Assembly: GCA_921293015.1 (NCBI GenBank)
Contig: OV121093.1
Coordinates: forward strand, 25,120,622-25,184,621
Source of the DNA: Phorcus lineatus
Taxonomy: Eukaryota; Mollusca; Gastropoda; Trochida; Trochidae
DNA length: 64,000 nucleotides
Direction of reading: 5' to 3'
Of the stretch, positions 50,501-60,026 are shown piece after piece. The translations under genes and the position numbers were made by a program. Position 1 is the stretch's first letter. The number at the start of each line of letters is the position of its first letter. Below the pieces are notes generated by a model. The model was not told the origin of the DNA. It saw only the letters and a program-made list of their open reading frames with translations, and ran no database searches.

Positions 50501-53500
50501 CTTACAACTTTATTTCTTTGGAGTAAAAAGGTCACGTTCTTAATCCCTTGACCAGATATGTCAACCACCTCGCCTTCAACAGCTACAGACACCAACTGAT
50601 CACCAGTAGAAGTTAACAAAGGTTCATTTGACAGATTATACGAGTTTAGCTGGTTGGCATTAGTACAGAAGCTGGGAGATGTTGTCTCGCTTGTTGTGCC
50701 ACTAGTAGTAGTTGTGGGAGATGTTGTCTCGCTTGTTGTGCCACTGGTAGTAGTTGTGGGAGATGTTGTCTCACTTGTTGTGCCACTGGTAGTAGTTGTC
50801 GGAGATGTTGTCTCACTTGTTGTGCTACTAGGAATGGTTGTCGTAGTAGTGGGAGATGCTGTCTCGCTTGTTGTACCACTGGTAGTTGTAGTGGGAGATG
50901 TTGTCTCACTTGTTGTGCTACTAGGAATGGTTGTCGTAGTAGTGGGAGATGTTGTCTCGCTTGTTGTGCTACTAGAAGTGGTTGTCGTAGTAGTGAGAGA
51001 TGCTGTCTCGCTTGTTGTACCACTGGTAGTTGTAGTGGGAGATGTTGTCTCACTTGTTGTGCTACTAGGAATGGTTGTCGTAGTAGTGGGGGATGTTGTC
51101 TCGCTTGTTGTGCCACTGGTAGTGGTTGTGGGAGATGTTGTTTCGCTTGTTGTGCTACTAGGAATGGTTGTCGTAGTAGTGGGAGATGTTGTCTCGCTTG
51201 TTGTGCTACTAGGAGTGGTTGTCGTAGTAGTGGGAGATGCTGTCTCGCTTGTTGTACCACTGGTAGTTGTAGTGGGAGATGTTGTCTCACTTGTTGTGCT
51301 ACTAGGAATGGTTGTCGTAGTAGTGGGAGATGTTGTCTCGCTTGTTGTGCTACTAGAAATGGTTGTCGTAGTAGTGGGAGATGCTGTCTCGCTTGTTGTA
51401 CCACTGGTAGTCGTAGTGGGAGATGTTGTCTCACTTGTTGTGCTACTAGGAATGGTTGTCGTAGTAGTGGGGGATGTTGTCTCGCTTGTTGTACCACTGG
51501 TAGATGTAGTGGGAGATGTTGTCTCACTTGTTGTGCTACTAGGAATGGTTGTCGTAGTAGTGGGAGATGTTGTCTCGCTTGTTGTGCCACTGGTAGTAGT
51601 TGTGGGAGATGTTGTCTCACTTGTTGTGCTACTAGGAATGGTTGTCGTAGTAGTGGGGGATGTTGTCTCGCTTGTTGTACCACTGGTAGATGTAGTGGGA
51701 GATGTTGTCTCACTTGTTGTGCTACTAGGAATGGTTGTCGTAGTAGTGGGAGATGTTGTCTCGCTTGTTGTGCCACTGGTAGTAGTTGTGGGAGATGTTG
51801 TCTCACTTGTTGTGCTACTAGGAATGGTTGTCGTAGTAGTGGGAGATGTTGTCTCGCTTGTTGTGCTACTAGAAGTGGTTGTCATAGTAGTGGGAGATGC
51901 TGTCTCGCTTGTTGTACCACTGGTAGTTGTAGTGGGAGATGTTGTCTCACTTGTTGTGCTACTAGGAATGGTTGTCGTAGTAGTGGGGGATGTTGTCTCG
52001 CTTGTTGTGCCACTGGTAGTAGTTGTGGGAGATGTTGTCTCACTTGTGCTACTAGGAATGGTTGTCGTAGTAGTGGGGGATGTTGTCTCGCTTGTTGTAC
52101 CACTGGTAGTTGTAGTGGGAGATGTTGTCTCACTTGTTGTGCTACTAGGAATGGTTGTCGTAGTAGTGGAAGATGTTGTCTCGCTTGTTGTACCACTGGT
52201 AGTAGTTGTGGGAGATGTTGTTTCGCTTGTTGTGCTACTAGGAATGGTTGTCGTAGTAGTGGGGGATGTTGTCTCGCTTGTTGTACCACTGGCAGTAGTT
52301 GTGGGAGATGTTGTCTCACTTGTTGTGCTACTAGGAATGGTTGTCGTAGTAGTGGGGGATGTTGTCTCGCTTGTTGTGCCACTGGTAGTTGTTGTGGGAG
52401 ATGTTGTCTCGCTTGTTGTGCCACTGGTAGTGGTTGTGGGAGATGTTGTCTCACTTGTTGTGCTACTAGGAATGGTTGTCGTAGTAGTGGGAGATGTTGT
52501 CTCGCTTGTTGTGCTACTAGGAGTGGTTGTCGTAGTAGTGGGAGATGCTGTCTCGCTTATTGTACCACTGGTAGTTGTAGTGGGAGATGTTGTCTCACTT
52601 GTTGTGCTACTAGGAATGGTTGTCGTAGTAGTGGGAGATGTTGTCTCGCTTGTTGTGCTACTAGAAGTGGTTGTCGTAGTAGTGGGAGATGCTGTCTCGC
52701 TTGTTGTACCACTGGTAGTCGTAGTGGGAGATGTTGTCTCACTTGTTGTGCTACTAGGAATGGTTGTCGTAGTAGTGGGGGATGTTGTCTCGCTTGTTGT
52801 ACCACTGGTAGATGTAGTGGGAGATGTTGTCTCACTTGTTGTGCTACTAGGAATGGTTGTCGTAGTAGTGGGAGATGTTGTCTCGCTTGTTGTGCCACTG
52901 GTAGTAGTTGTGGGAGATGTTGTCTCACTTGTTGTGCTACTAGGAATGGTTGTCGTAGTAGTGGGAGATGTTGTCTCGCTTGTTGTGCTACTAGAAGTGG
53001 TTGTCGTAGTAGTGGGAGATGCTGTCTCGCTTGTTGTACCACTGGTAGTTGTAGTGGGAGATGTTGTCTCACTTGTGCTACTAGGAATGGTTGTCGTAGT
53101 AGTGGTGGATGTTGTCTCGCTTGTTGTACCACTGGTAGTTGTAGTGGGAGATGTTGTCTCACTTGTTGTGCTACTAGGAATGGTTGTCGTAGTAGTGGAA
53201 GATGTTGTCTCGCTTGTTGTACCACTGGTAGTAGTTGTGGGAGATGTTGTCTCACTTGTTGTGCTACTAGGAGTGGTTGTCGTAGTAGTTGTGGGAGATG
53301 TTGTCTCGCTTGTTGTGCCACTGGTAGTTGTAGTGGGAGATGTTGTCTCACTTGTTGTGCTACTAGGAATGGTTGTCGTAGTAGTGGGAGATGTTGTCTC
53401 GCTTGTTGTGCCACTGGTAGTAGTTGTGGGAGATGTTGTCTCACTTGTTGTGCTACTAGGAATGGTTGTCGTAGTAGTTGTGGGAGATGTTGTCTCGCTT

Positions 53501-56500
53501 GTTGTACCACTGATAGTAGTTGTGGGAGATGTTGTCTCACTTGTTGTGCCACTGGTAGTAGTTGTGGGAGATGTTGTCTCACTTGTTGTGCTACTAGGAA
53601 TGGTTGTCGTAGTAGTGGGAGATGTTGTCTTGCTTGTTGTGCCACTGGTAGTAGTTGTGGGAGATGTTGTCTCACTTGTTGTGCTACTAGGAATGGTTGT
53701 CGTAGTAGTGGGAGATGTTGTCTCGCTTGTTGTGCCACTGGTAGTAGTTGTGGGAGATGTTGTCTCGCTTGTTGTGCCACTGGTAGTAGTTGTGGGAGAT
53801 GTTGTCTCACTTGTTGTGCTACTAGGAGTGGTTGTCGTAGTAGTTGTGGGAGATGTTGTCTCGCTTGTTGTGCCACTGGTAGTTGTAGTGGGAGATGTTG
53901 TCTCACTTGTTGTGCTACTAGGAATGGTTGTCGTAGTAGTGGGAGATGTTGTCTCGCTTGTTGTACCACTGATAGTAGTTGTGGGAGATGTTGTCTCACT
54001 TGTTGTGCTACTAGGAATGGTTGTCGTAGTAGTGGGAGATGTTGTCTCGCTTGTTGTGCCACTGGTAGTAGTTGTGGGAGATGTTGTCTCGCTTGTTGTG
54101 CCACTGGTAGTAGTTGTGGGAGATGTTGTCTCACTTGTTGTGCTACTAGGAGTGGTTGTCGTAGTAGTTGTGGGAGATGTTGTCTCGCTTGTTGTGCCAC
54201 TGGTAGTTGTAGTGGGAGATGTTGTCTCACTTGTTGTGCTACTAGGAATGGTTGTCGTAGTAGTGGGAGATGTTGTCTCGCTTGTTGTGCCACTGGTAGT
54301 AGTTGTGGGAGATGTTGTCTCACTTGTTGTGCTACTAGGAATGGTTGTCGTAGTAGTTGTGGGAGATGTTGTCTCGCTTGTTGTACCACTGATAGTAGTT
54401 GTGGGAGATGTTGTCTCACTTGTTGTGCCACTGGTAGTAGTTGTGGGAGATGTTGTCTCACTTGTTGTGCTACTAGGAATGGTTGTCGTAGTAGTGGGAG
54501 ATGTTGTCTCGCTTGTTGTGCCACTGGTAGTAGTTGTGGGAGATGTTGTCTCACTTGTTGTGCTACTAGGAATGGTTGTCGTAGTAGTGGGAGATGTTGT
54601 CTCGCTTGTTGTGCCACTGGTAGTAGTTGTGGGAGATGTTGTCTCGCTTGTTGTGCCACTGGTAGTAGTTGTGGGAGATGTTGTCTCACTTGTTGTGCTA
54701 CTAGGAGTGGTTGTCGTAGTAGTTGTGGGAGATGTTGTCTCGCTTGTTGTGCCACTGGTAGTTGTAGTGGGAGATGTTGTCTCACTTGTTGTGCTACTAG
54801 GAATGGTTGTCGTAGTAGTGGGAGATGTTGTCTCGCTTGTTGTACCACTGATAGTAGTTGTGGGAGATGTTGTCTCACTTGTTGTGCTACTAGGAATGGT
54901 TGTCGTAGTAGTGGGAGATGTTGTCTCGCTTGTTGTGCCACTGGTAGTAGTTGTGGGAGATGTTGTCTCGCTTGTTGTGCCACTGGTAGTAGTTGTGGGA
55001 GATGTTGTCTCACTTGTTGTGCTACTAGGAGTGGTTGTCGTAGTAGTTGTGGGAGATGTTGTCTCGCTTGTTGTGCCACTGGTAGTTGTAGTGGGAGATG
55101 TTGTTTCACTTGTTGTGCTACTAGGAATGGTTGTCGTAGTAGTGGGAGATGTTGTCTCGCTTGTTGTGCCACTGGTAGTAGTTGTGGGAGATGTTGTCTC
55201 GCTTGTTGTGCCACTGGTAGTTGTAGTGGGAGATGTTGTCTCGCTTGTTGTGCCACTGGTAGTAGTTGTGGGAGATGTTGTCTCACTTGTTGTGCTACTA
55301 GGAGTGGTTGTCGTAGTAGTTGTGGGAGATGTTGTCTCGCTTGTTGTGCCACTGGTAGTTGTAGTGGGAGATGTTGTCTCACTTGTTGTGCTACTAGGAA
55401 TGGTTGTCGTAGTAGTGGGAGATGTTGTCTCGCTTGTTGTACCACTGATAGTAGTTGTGGGAGATGTTGTCTCACTTGTTGTGCTACTAGGAATGGTTGT
55501 CGTAGTAGTGGGAGATGTTGTCTCACTTGTTGTGCTACTAGAAGTGGTTGTCGTAGTAGTGGGAGATGTTGTCTCGCTTGTTGTACCACTGATAGTAGTT
55601 ATGGGAGATGTTGTCTCACTTGTTGTGCTACTAGGAATGGTTGTCGTAGTAGTGGGAGATGTTGTCTCGCTTGTTGTGCCACTGGTAGTAGTTGTGGGAG
55701 ATGTTGTCTCACTTGTTGTGCTACTAGGAATGGTTGTCGTAGTAGTGGGAGATGTTGTCTCGCTTGTTGTGCCACTGGTAGTAGTTGTGGGAGATGTTGT
55801 CTCGCTTGTTGTGCTACTAGAAGTGGTTGTCGTAGTAGTTGGAGATGTTGTCTCGCTTGTTGTAGCACTGGTAGTTGTAGTAGTGGGAGATGTTGTCTCA
55901 CTTGTTGTGCTACTAGAAGTGGGTGTCGTAGTAGTTGGAGATGTTGTCTCGCTTGTTGTACCACTGATAGTAGTTATGGGAGATGTTGTCTCGCTTGTTG
56001 TGCCACTGGTAGTTGTAGTGGGAGATGTTGTCTCACTTGTTGTGCTACTAGAAGTGGTTGTCGTAGTAGTGGGAGATGTTGTCTCGCTTGTTGTGCCACT
56101 GGTAGTAGTTGTGGGAGATGTTGTCTCGCTTGTTGTACCACTGGTAGTGGTAGTGGGAGATGTTGTCTCGCTTGTTGTGCCACTGGTAGTAGTAGTGGGA
56201 GTTGTTGTCTCACTTGTTGTGCTACTAGGAATGGTTGTCGTAGTAGTTGGAGATGTTGTCTCGCTTGTTGTACCACTGGTAGTTGTAGTTGTTGCAGATG
56301 TTGTCTCGCTTGTTGTGCTAATAGAAGTGGTAGTCGTAGTAGTTGGAGATGATGTCTCGCTTGTTGTACCACTGATAGTAGTTGTGGGAGATGTTGTCTC
56401 ACTTGTTGTGCTACTAGGAATGGTTGTCGTAGTAGTGGGAGATGTTGTCTCGCTTGTTGTGCCACTGGTAGTAGTTGTGGGAGATGTTGTCTCGCTTGTT

Positions 56501-58253
56501 GTACCACTGGTAGTGGTAGTGGGAGATGTTGTCTCACTTGTTGTGCCACTGGTAGTAGTTGTGGGAGATGTTGTCTCGCTTGTTGTGCTACTAGAAGTGG
56601 TTGTCGTAGTAGTTGGAGATGTTGTCTCGCTTGTTGTGCCACTGGTAGTAGTTATGGGCGATGTTGTCTCACTTGTTGTGCTACTAGAAGTGGTTGTCGT
56701 AGTAGTGGGATATGTTGTCTCGCTTGTTGTGCCACTGGTAGTAGTAGTGGGAGATGTTGTCTCGCTGGTTGTGCCACTGGTAGTAGTTGTGGAAGATGTT
56801 GTCTCGCTTGTTGTGCCACTTGTAGTAGTTGTGGGAGATGTTGTTTCGCTTGTTGTGCCACTGGTAGTAGTTGTGGGAGATGTTGTCTCACTTGTTGTAC
56901 CACTGGTAGTAGTTGTGGGAGATGTTGTTTCGCTTGTTGTGCTACTAGGAATGGTTGTCGTAGTAGTGGGAGATGTTGTCTCGCTTGTTGTGCCACTGGT
57001 AGTAGTTGTGGGAGATGTTGTCTCGCTTGTTGTACCACTGGTAGTTGTAGTGGGAGATGTTGTTTCGCTTGTTGTGCTACTAGGAGTGGTTGTCGTAGTA
57101 GTGGGAGATGTTGTCTCGCTTGTTGTGCCACTGGTAGTAGTTGTGGGAGATGTTGTCTCGCTTGTTGTACCACTGGTAGTTGTAGTGGGAGATGTCGTCT
57201 CACTTGTTGTGCTACTAGGAATGGTTGTCGTAGTAGTGGGAGATGTTGTCTCGCTTGTTGTGCCACTGGTAGTAGTTGTGGGAGATGTTGTCTCGCTTGT
57301 TGAACCACTGGTAGTTGTAGTGGGAGATGTTGTCTCGCTTGTTGTGCTACTAGAAGTGGTTGTCATAGTAGTGGGAGATGTTGTCTCGCTTGTTGTATCA
57401 CTGATAGTAGTTGTAGTGGGAGATGTTGTTTCACTTGTACCACTGGTAGTAGTTGTGGGAGATGTTGTCTCACTTGTTGTGCTACTAGGAATGGTTGTCG
57501 TAGTAGTGGGAGATGTTGTCTCGCTTGTGCCACTGGTAGTAGTTGTGGGAGATGTTGTCTCGCTTGTTGTGCCACTGGTTGTAGTTGTGGGAGATGTTGT
57601 CTCGCTTGTTGTGCTACTAGGAATGGTTGTCGTAGTAGTGGGAGATGTTGTTTTGCTTGTTGTGCCACTGGTTGTAGTTGTGGGAGATGTTGTTTCGCTT
57701 GTTGTGCTACTAGGAATGGTTGTCGTAGTAGTGGGAGATGTTGTCTCGCTTGTTGTGCCACTGGTAGTAGTTGTGGGAGATGTTGTCTCGCTTGTTGTGC
57801 CACTGGTAGTAGTTGTGGGAGATGTTGTCTCGCTTGTTGTGCCACTGGTTGTAGTTGTGGGAGATGTTGTCTCGCTTGTTGTGCTACTAGGAATGGTTGT
57901 CGTAGTAGTGGGAGATGTTGTCCCACTTGTTGTGCCACTGGTTGTAGTTGTGGGAGATGTTGTTTCACTTGTTGTGCTACTAGGAATGGTTGTCGTAGTA
58001 GTGGGAGATGTTGTCTCGCTTGTTGTGCCACTGGTAGTAGTTGTGGGAGATGTTGTCTCACTTGTTGTGCTACTGGTAGTGGTTTTCGTAGTAGTGGGAG
58101 ATGTTGTTTCGCTTGTTGTGCCACTGGTAGTAGTTGTGGGAGATGTTGTCTGGCTAGTTGTGCCACTGGTGGTAGTTGTAGTAGATGTGGTAACGCTTGT
58201 CATGCCACTTGTCGCGGTTGTGGGAGATGTTTCTTCTGAACTGCCAGTTGTTC
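32505..58253 (-). CDS. Giant secreted-type mucin gene (5' end not found)
   Basis: Model on the minus strand, 5' to 3': 58253-50506, 49039-48967, 48232-48087, 47025-46938, 43670-34125, then less certain 33716-33639, 32973-32922, 32826-32730, 32543-32505. All junctions are GT..AG and phase-compatible. The two long exons are pure Thr/Ser/Pro/Glu repeats (PTS domains), which in known mucins are heavily O-glycosylated and extended. The three exons between them encode a non-repetitive beta-rich linker. The reading direction follows from these splice sites and from the sensible protein they complete; the plus-strand frames through the same DNA are artefacts. No signal peptide exon was found; it must lie upstream of 58253, possibly beyond the window. 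An extracellular gel or coat function is inferred from composition only. Confidence 0.75.
32730..32826 (-). CDS. Candidate 3' exon encoding CYNSWVTALD
   Basis: Acceptor TATGTTGCAG, donor GTAAGT (strong). Phase 2 to phase 0. Encodes CYNSWVTALDTAFRGAQQMH then PVFFTLKKEVEM, with ordinary protein composition. No family recognised. It may belong to the mucin C-terminus or to a separate small gene. Confidence 0.4.
32922..32973 (-). CDS. Candidate mucin 3' exon (52 bp)
   Basis: Acceptor CACCATCAG, donor GTGACT (weak). Phase 1 to phase 2. Encodes EINDGDGISNLIETTA. The open frame also extends upstream past the chosen acceptor (FYIPPSA), so the start is uncertain. Confidence 0.3.
33639..33716 (-). CDS. 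Candidate mucin 3' exon (78 bp)
   Basis: Acceptor ATCATTTTAAG, donor GTATGT. Phase 1 to phase 1, in frame with the array A donor. Encodes GSPQQIQFSFAISISNLLVI then AASNY, a hydrophobic beta-like pattern reminiscent of VIFAIAPVGFD in the linker. The exon is short and the acceptor has only a modest pyrimidine tract, so a chance frame is possible. Confidence 0.35.
34125..43670 (-). CDS. Mucin exon with PTS array A (9,546 bp single exon)
   Basis: The acceptor TTCTTTTTTTTTGTAG lies just upstream (higher coordinates). The exon opens EKTSGTTSETTSLTTTT and then holds about 3,170 residues of the same 14- and 17-residue modules as array B. The frame is open throughout; I checked much of 40441-43670 codon by codon and found no stop. 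It could end at a GTATAA donor (exon end 34125, phase 1) or read through to TAA at 34104-34102 (ending GIMRIEY). I prefer splicing because compatible exons follow, but the donor is weak. Higher-order repetition is visible between 35.4 and 40.9 kb. Confidence 0.82.
43671..44249. other. Intron sequence, nothing recognised
   Basis: Start of the 3.3-kb intron upstream of array A; AT-rich without repeats until the TIR element. Confidence 0.5.
44250..45238. mobile_element. 989-bp TIR element with TA target duplication
   Basis: GGGCAAACTGACCGA at the left end is inverted at the right end as TCGGTCAGTTTGCTC (one mismatch), and TA flanks both sides. Inner inverted words (GTTCGGACA.. and ..TGTCCGAAC) lie near each end. 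No transposase frame survives. TA duplication suggests a Tc1/mariner-driven MITE. It sits in the mucin intron. Confidence 0.6.
45239..46600. other. Intron sequence, no gene called
   Basis: A 115-codon minus-strand frame (45343-45690) has no recognisable motif. The plus strand across the same region reads short protein-like pieces (DKLREIARQVLSDKAMH) broken by stops, possibly an old transposon ORF. Neither is strong enough to call. Confidence 0.35.
46601..46713. repeat. Imperfect fold-back, about 40-bp arms
   Basis: Left arm GTGAGTCATGTGAC..AACGAAACGAGTGTGAAT pairs with right arm ATTCACGCTCGTTTCG..GTCATATGACACAC around a CTCGCTTTCGCTCG centre. Probably a small MITE relic. Confidence 0.55.
46938..47025 (-). 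CDS. Mucin linker exon (88 bp)
   Basis: Acceptor TTTGTTTTTCAG, donor GTAGGT. Encodes QSAYGPKVIFAIAPVGFD then LSQIVITACVE, phase 0 to phase 1. Its final G joins AA of the next exon to make Glu, giving ACVEEEKTSGTT at the entry to array A. The Cys here is probably the partner of the Cys in SFCTN, 153 residues earlier. Confidence 0.8.
47130..48095. repeat. 29-bp intronic minisatellite carrying the 5' splice-site sequence, about 31 copies
   Basis: Plus-strand unit GACTCACCAGGATGGGTACA then CTATGTTTA; on the coding strand it reads CATCCTG^GTGAGTC followed by TAAACATAGTGTACC. The first copy on the coding side contains the end of exon 48232-48087 and its donor. Roughly two thirds of the copies keep an intact GGTGAG core; others vary (TTCACC, CTTACC, GGTTAG for GGATGG). 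Confidence 0.9.
48087..48232 (-). CDS. Mucin linker exon (146 bp)
   Basis: Acceptor CACTATTTCCAG. Encodes EATITTYGGVTQIVQPTG then LNPVVLNTTAPGASYFELEE and ends VPSSLPIL, phase 1 to phase 0. The donor is GTGAGT at 48086-48081. The last exon bases, CTACCCATCCTG, plus this donor recur dozens of times in the following intron as a 29-bp minisatellite. Confidence 0.8.
48240..48960. other. Intron sequence between mucin linker exons
   Basis: AT-rich, nothing recognised apart from the flanking splice signals. Confidence 0.5.
48967..49039 (-). CDS. Mucin linker exon (73 bp)
   Basis: Acceptor AATGTTTCAG and donor GTAAGT. Encodes ELIEGAEFHSTVLILNG then SNEIVVQ, entering in phase 0 and leaving in phase 1. 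It matches the end of the upstream array exon and the start of the next exon. Contains one N-glycosylation sequon (NGS). Confidence 0.8.
49085..49985. repeat. 51-bp intronic minisatellite, about 17 copies
   Basis: Unit CACTAGTATTAGTTAGATTC then TTGTATCAATGAGTAGTCAA then TATGCAATAGT. Variants: ATGCTAG for ATTCTTG, and AGTATCC for AATATGC. Starts about 45 bases upstream (coding sense) of exon 49039-48967. Confidence 0.93.
50010..50200. repeat. Degenerate repeat around AATCCCCGGATTGAGAAGTA
   Basis: About four partial copies of a unit with CCC(C/T)TGATTGAGAAG and CAGCAACA. The rest up to 50505 is AT-rich intron. Confidence 0.6.
50506..58253 (-). CDS. Mucin exon with PTS array B (7,748 bp single exon)
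   Basis: The acceptor TTATTTTGGCAG lies directly upstream (higher coordinates) and the exon begins in phase 1. About 2,520 residues consist of two modules, SGTTSETTSPTTTT (42 bp) and a 17-residue form with IPSS or TPSS (51 bp), plus Thr-run variants. The last 58 or so residues leave the repeat: SFCTNANQLNSYN through EGEVVDISGQGIKNVTFLLQ. The donor GTAAGT occupies 50505-50500, phase 0. Point variants (SSSTTSE, ISGTTSE, SATTSE) show that the array is diverging but no stop was created. Confidence 0.85.
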
Positions 58254-58539
58254 CTGCCAAAATAACGTAAATGAAGTTTAGTTACTGTTTTTTTCTTTTT
58301 GTTCGTTAAATCCTTAGTTCTTATATTGAATGATTTTATTTTAATTTTCCATTTACACCTTTTGCTTACGTTATTGCTTGCTCTCATTAAAGTTGTTTCA
58401 AATATTGTTGAAAACCTCTGTAATTGAGTAATTTATCTGACATTATAGCATATGAAAGCAAAATCATTACCTCATGTAGTATATGAAAGCAAAATGTAGT
58501 ATATATGAATACTGATTTACAGCTTTTAGAAACAGTTTC

Positions 58540-59020
58540 TTTTCGTAGTATCTGGCTGGACCAATAGCTGCCAATGACCTAACATTTTGTCTTGGTAAGA
58601 ATAGACTGAACCAATAGGTACCTTAAAAAAAGACTGATTCATAGGTCCTTTATGATATCCCTGGATCATGATAAGAAAAGACTGAAAACTAAGTACATGT
58701 GTCCTAATCCTAGGTCCTGATATGAAAAGACTGAATCCTAGGTACATGTGTCCTTATCCTAGGTCCTGATAAGAAAAGACTGAATCCTAGGTACATGTAT
58801 CTTAGTCCTCGGTCGTGATAAGAAAAGACTGAATCCTAGGTACATGTGTCCTAATCCTAGGTCCTGATAAGAAAAGACTGAATCCTAGGTACATGTGTCC
58901 TAATCCTAGGTCCTGATAAGAAAAGACTGAATCCTAGGTACATGTGTCTTAGTCCTCGGTCGTGATAAGAAAAGACTGAACCACAGATACCTGTGTCTTA
59001 ACCCTATATCCCTGTTAGAA
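58540..59020. repeat. 49-bp minisatellite, about eight copies
   Basis: Unit CCTGATAAGAAAAGACTGAA then TCCTAGGTACATGTGTCCTA then ATCCTAGGT. Copies at the left side are more diverged. It lies upstream of the first mucin exon found, probably in an intron or the 5' flank. Confidence 0.88.
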
Positions 59021-60026
59021 TAGTTACACAACGTCTATAAAAGTGGCCATTTTCTTGCAGAGGTTTCACGGTGGTGACTTGAAAATATAGAAAAATATGC
59101 TGAATGATTTTTATTTAAAGTGTATTGACATAAAGGATACTAAAGTGTATAAACTTTTTCCTTCTTAATGATTTTAGTATTTTCATCCCATCAAACATGA
59201 TTTAAATGTGATTTACTGAAGATTTTCAAGATACGTAAAACATAATAATCATTGAATACAAAGCGTAATTGTAACAACTAGAGGTGGATCTCTCACTGAT
59301 ATTTAGAAACATGTATTATTAAACATGAGGTATGCTATGAACACATTCCAGGAAATCGCGTTTAGGTATGTTGAATTCAACAAGGTATTGCAACAATTGA
59401 AAACGAAAGTTCTTTGAGGTCTAGATTGTACAGTATTTGTGTATAATTTTGAAGACTTTTGCTTTTTTAAATGTTATATTAACATGATATATATAGAAAT
59501 CAATGTGTTCATTCTAGGCTGACTCATCACACGGCACGCGCTGCGCCAGTAGAAGTCACGCTTCAACAAATTTTCAAACCGTTCGCATCGCCCCGTTAGG
59601 GTTTAATCTTAAAACGGGGTTTCAACTAGTCGAATAAAAGGCAAATTGAAATATCATATTCTCCTGTCTGTCCAATAGATAATTTACATAGAAACAATAG
59701 TCTGTCATTCTGAAAAAAATACATTACAAATTCCCTTTACAGAACGAGTCTGAAATCAGCAGATAAACAACTTAAATACGGCTTTTTGAAAATAAACGCC
59801 TACTTAGAGCCCACGAACAGAATTGAATAAGTGTTTTGGTATTTTCTTTATATATTGTTATTTATAGAAATAAAGGATAATAAAAGCCAAATCTTAATTT
59901 TGGCAATACTTTATACTTGTTTTTTAAAAATCTGTTTCCCATTACCTTGTCCTATCTTTTTCAAGGCCGTTTTCAATTGAATAGTTTCTAATATACCCAC
60001 TTGATGTCCACTCCTCTGTCCAGGAC
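59021..60026. other. AT-rich stretch, nothing recognised
   Basis: I searched here for a signal-peptide exon ending in phase 1 that could start the mucin gene and found none convincing. Confidence 0.4.

Noticed and set aside
50654-58270. Plus-strand open frame of 2,538 codons
   Set aside because: Antisense of array B, same reason.
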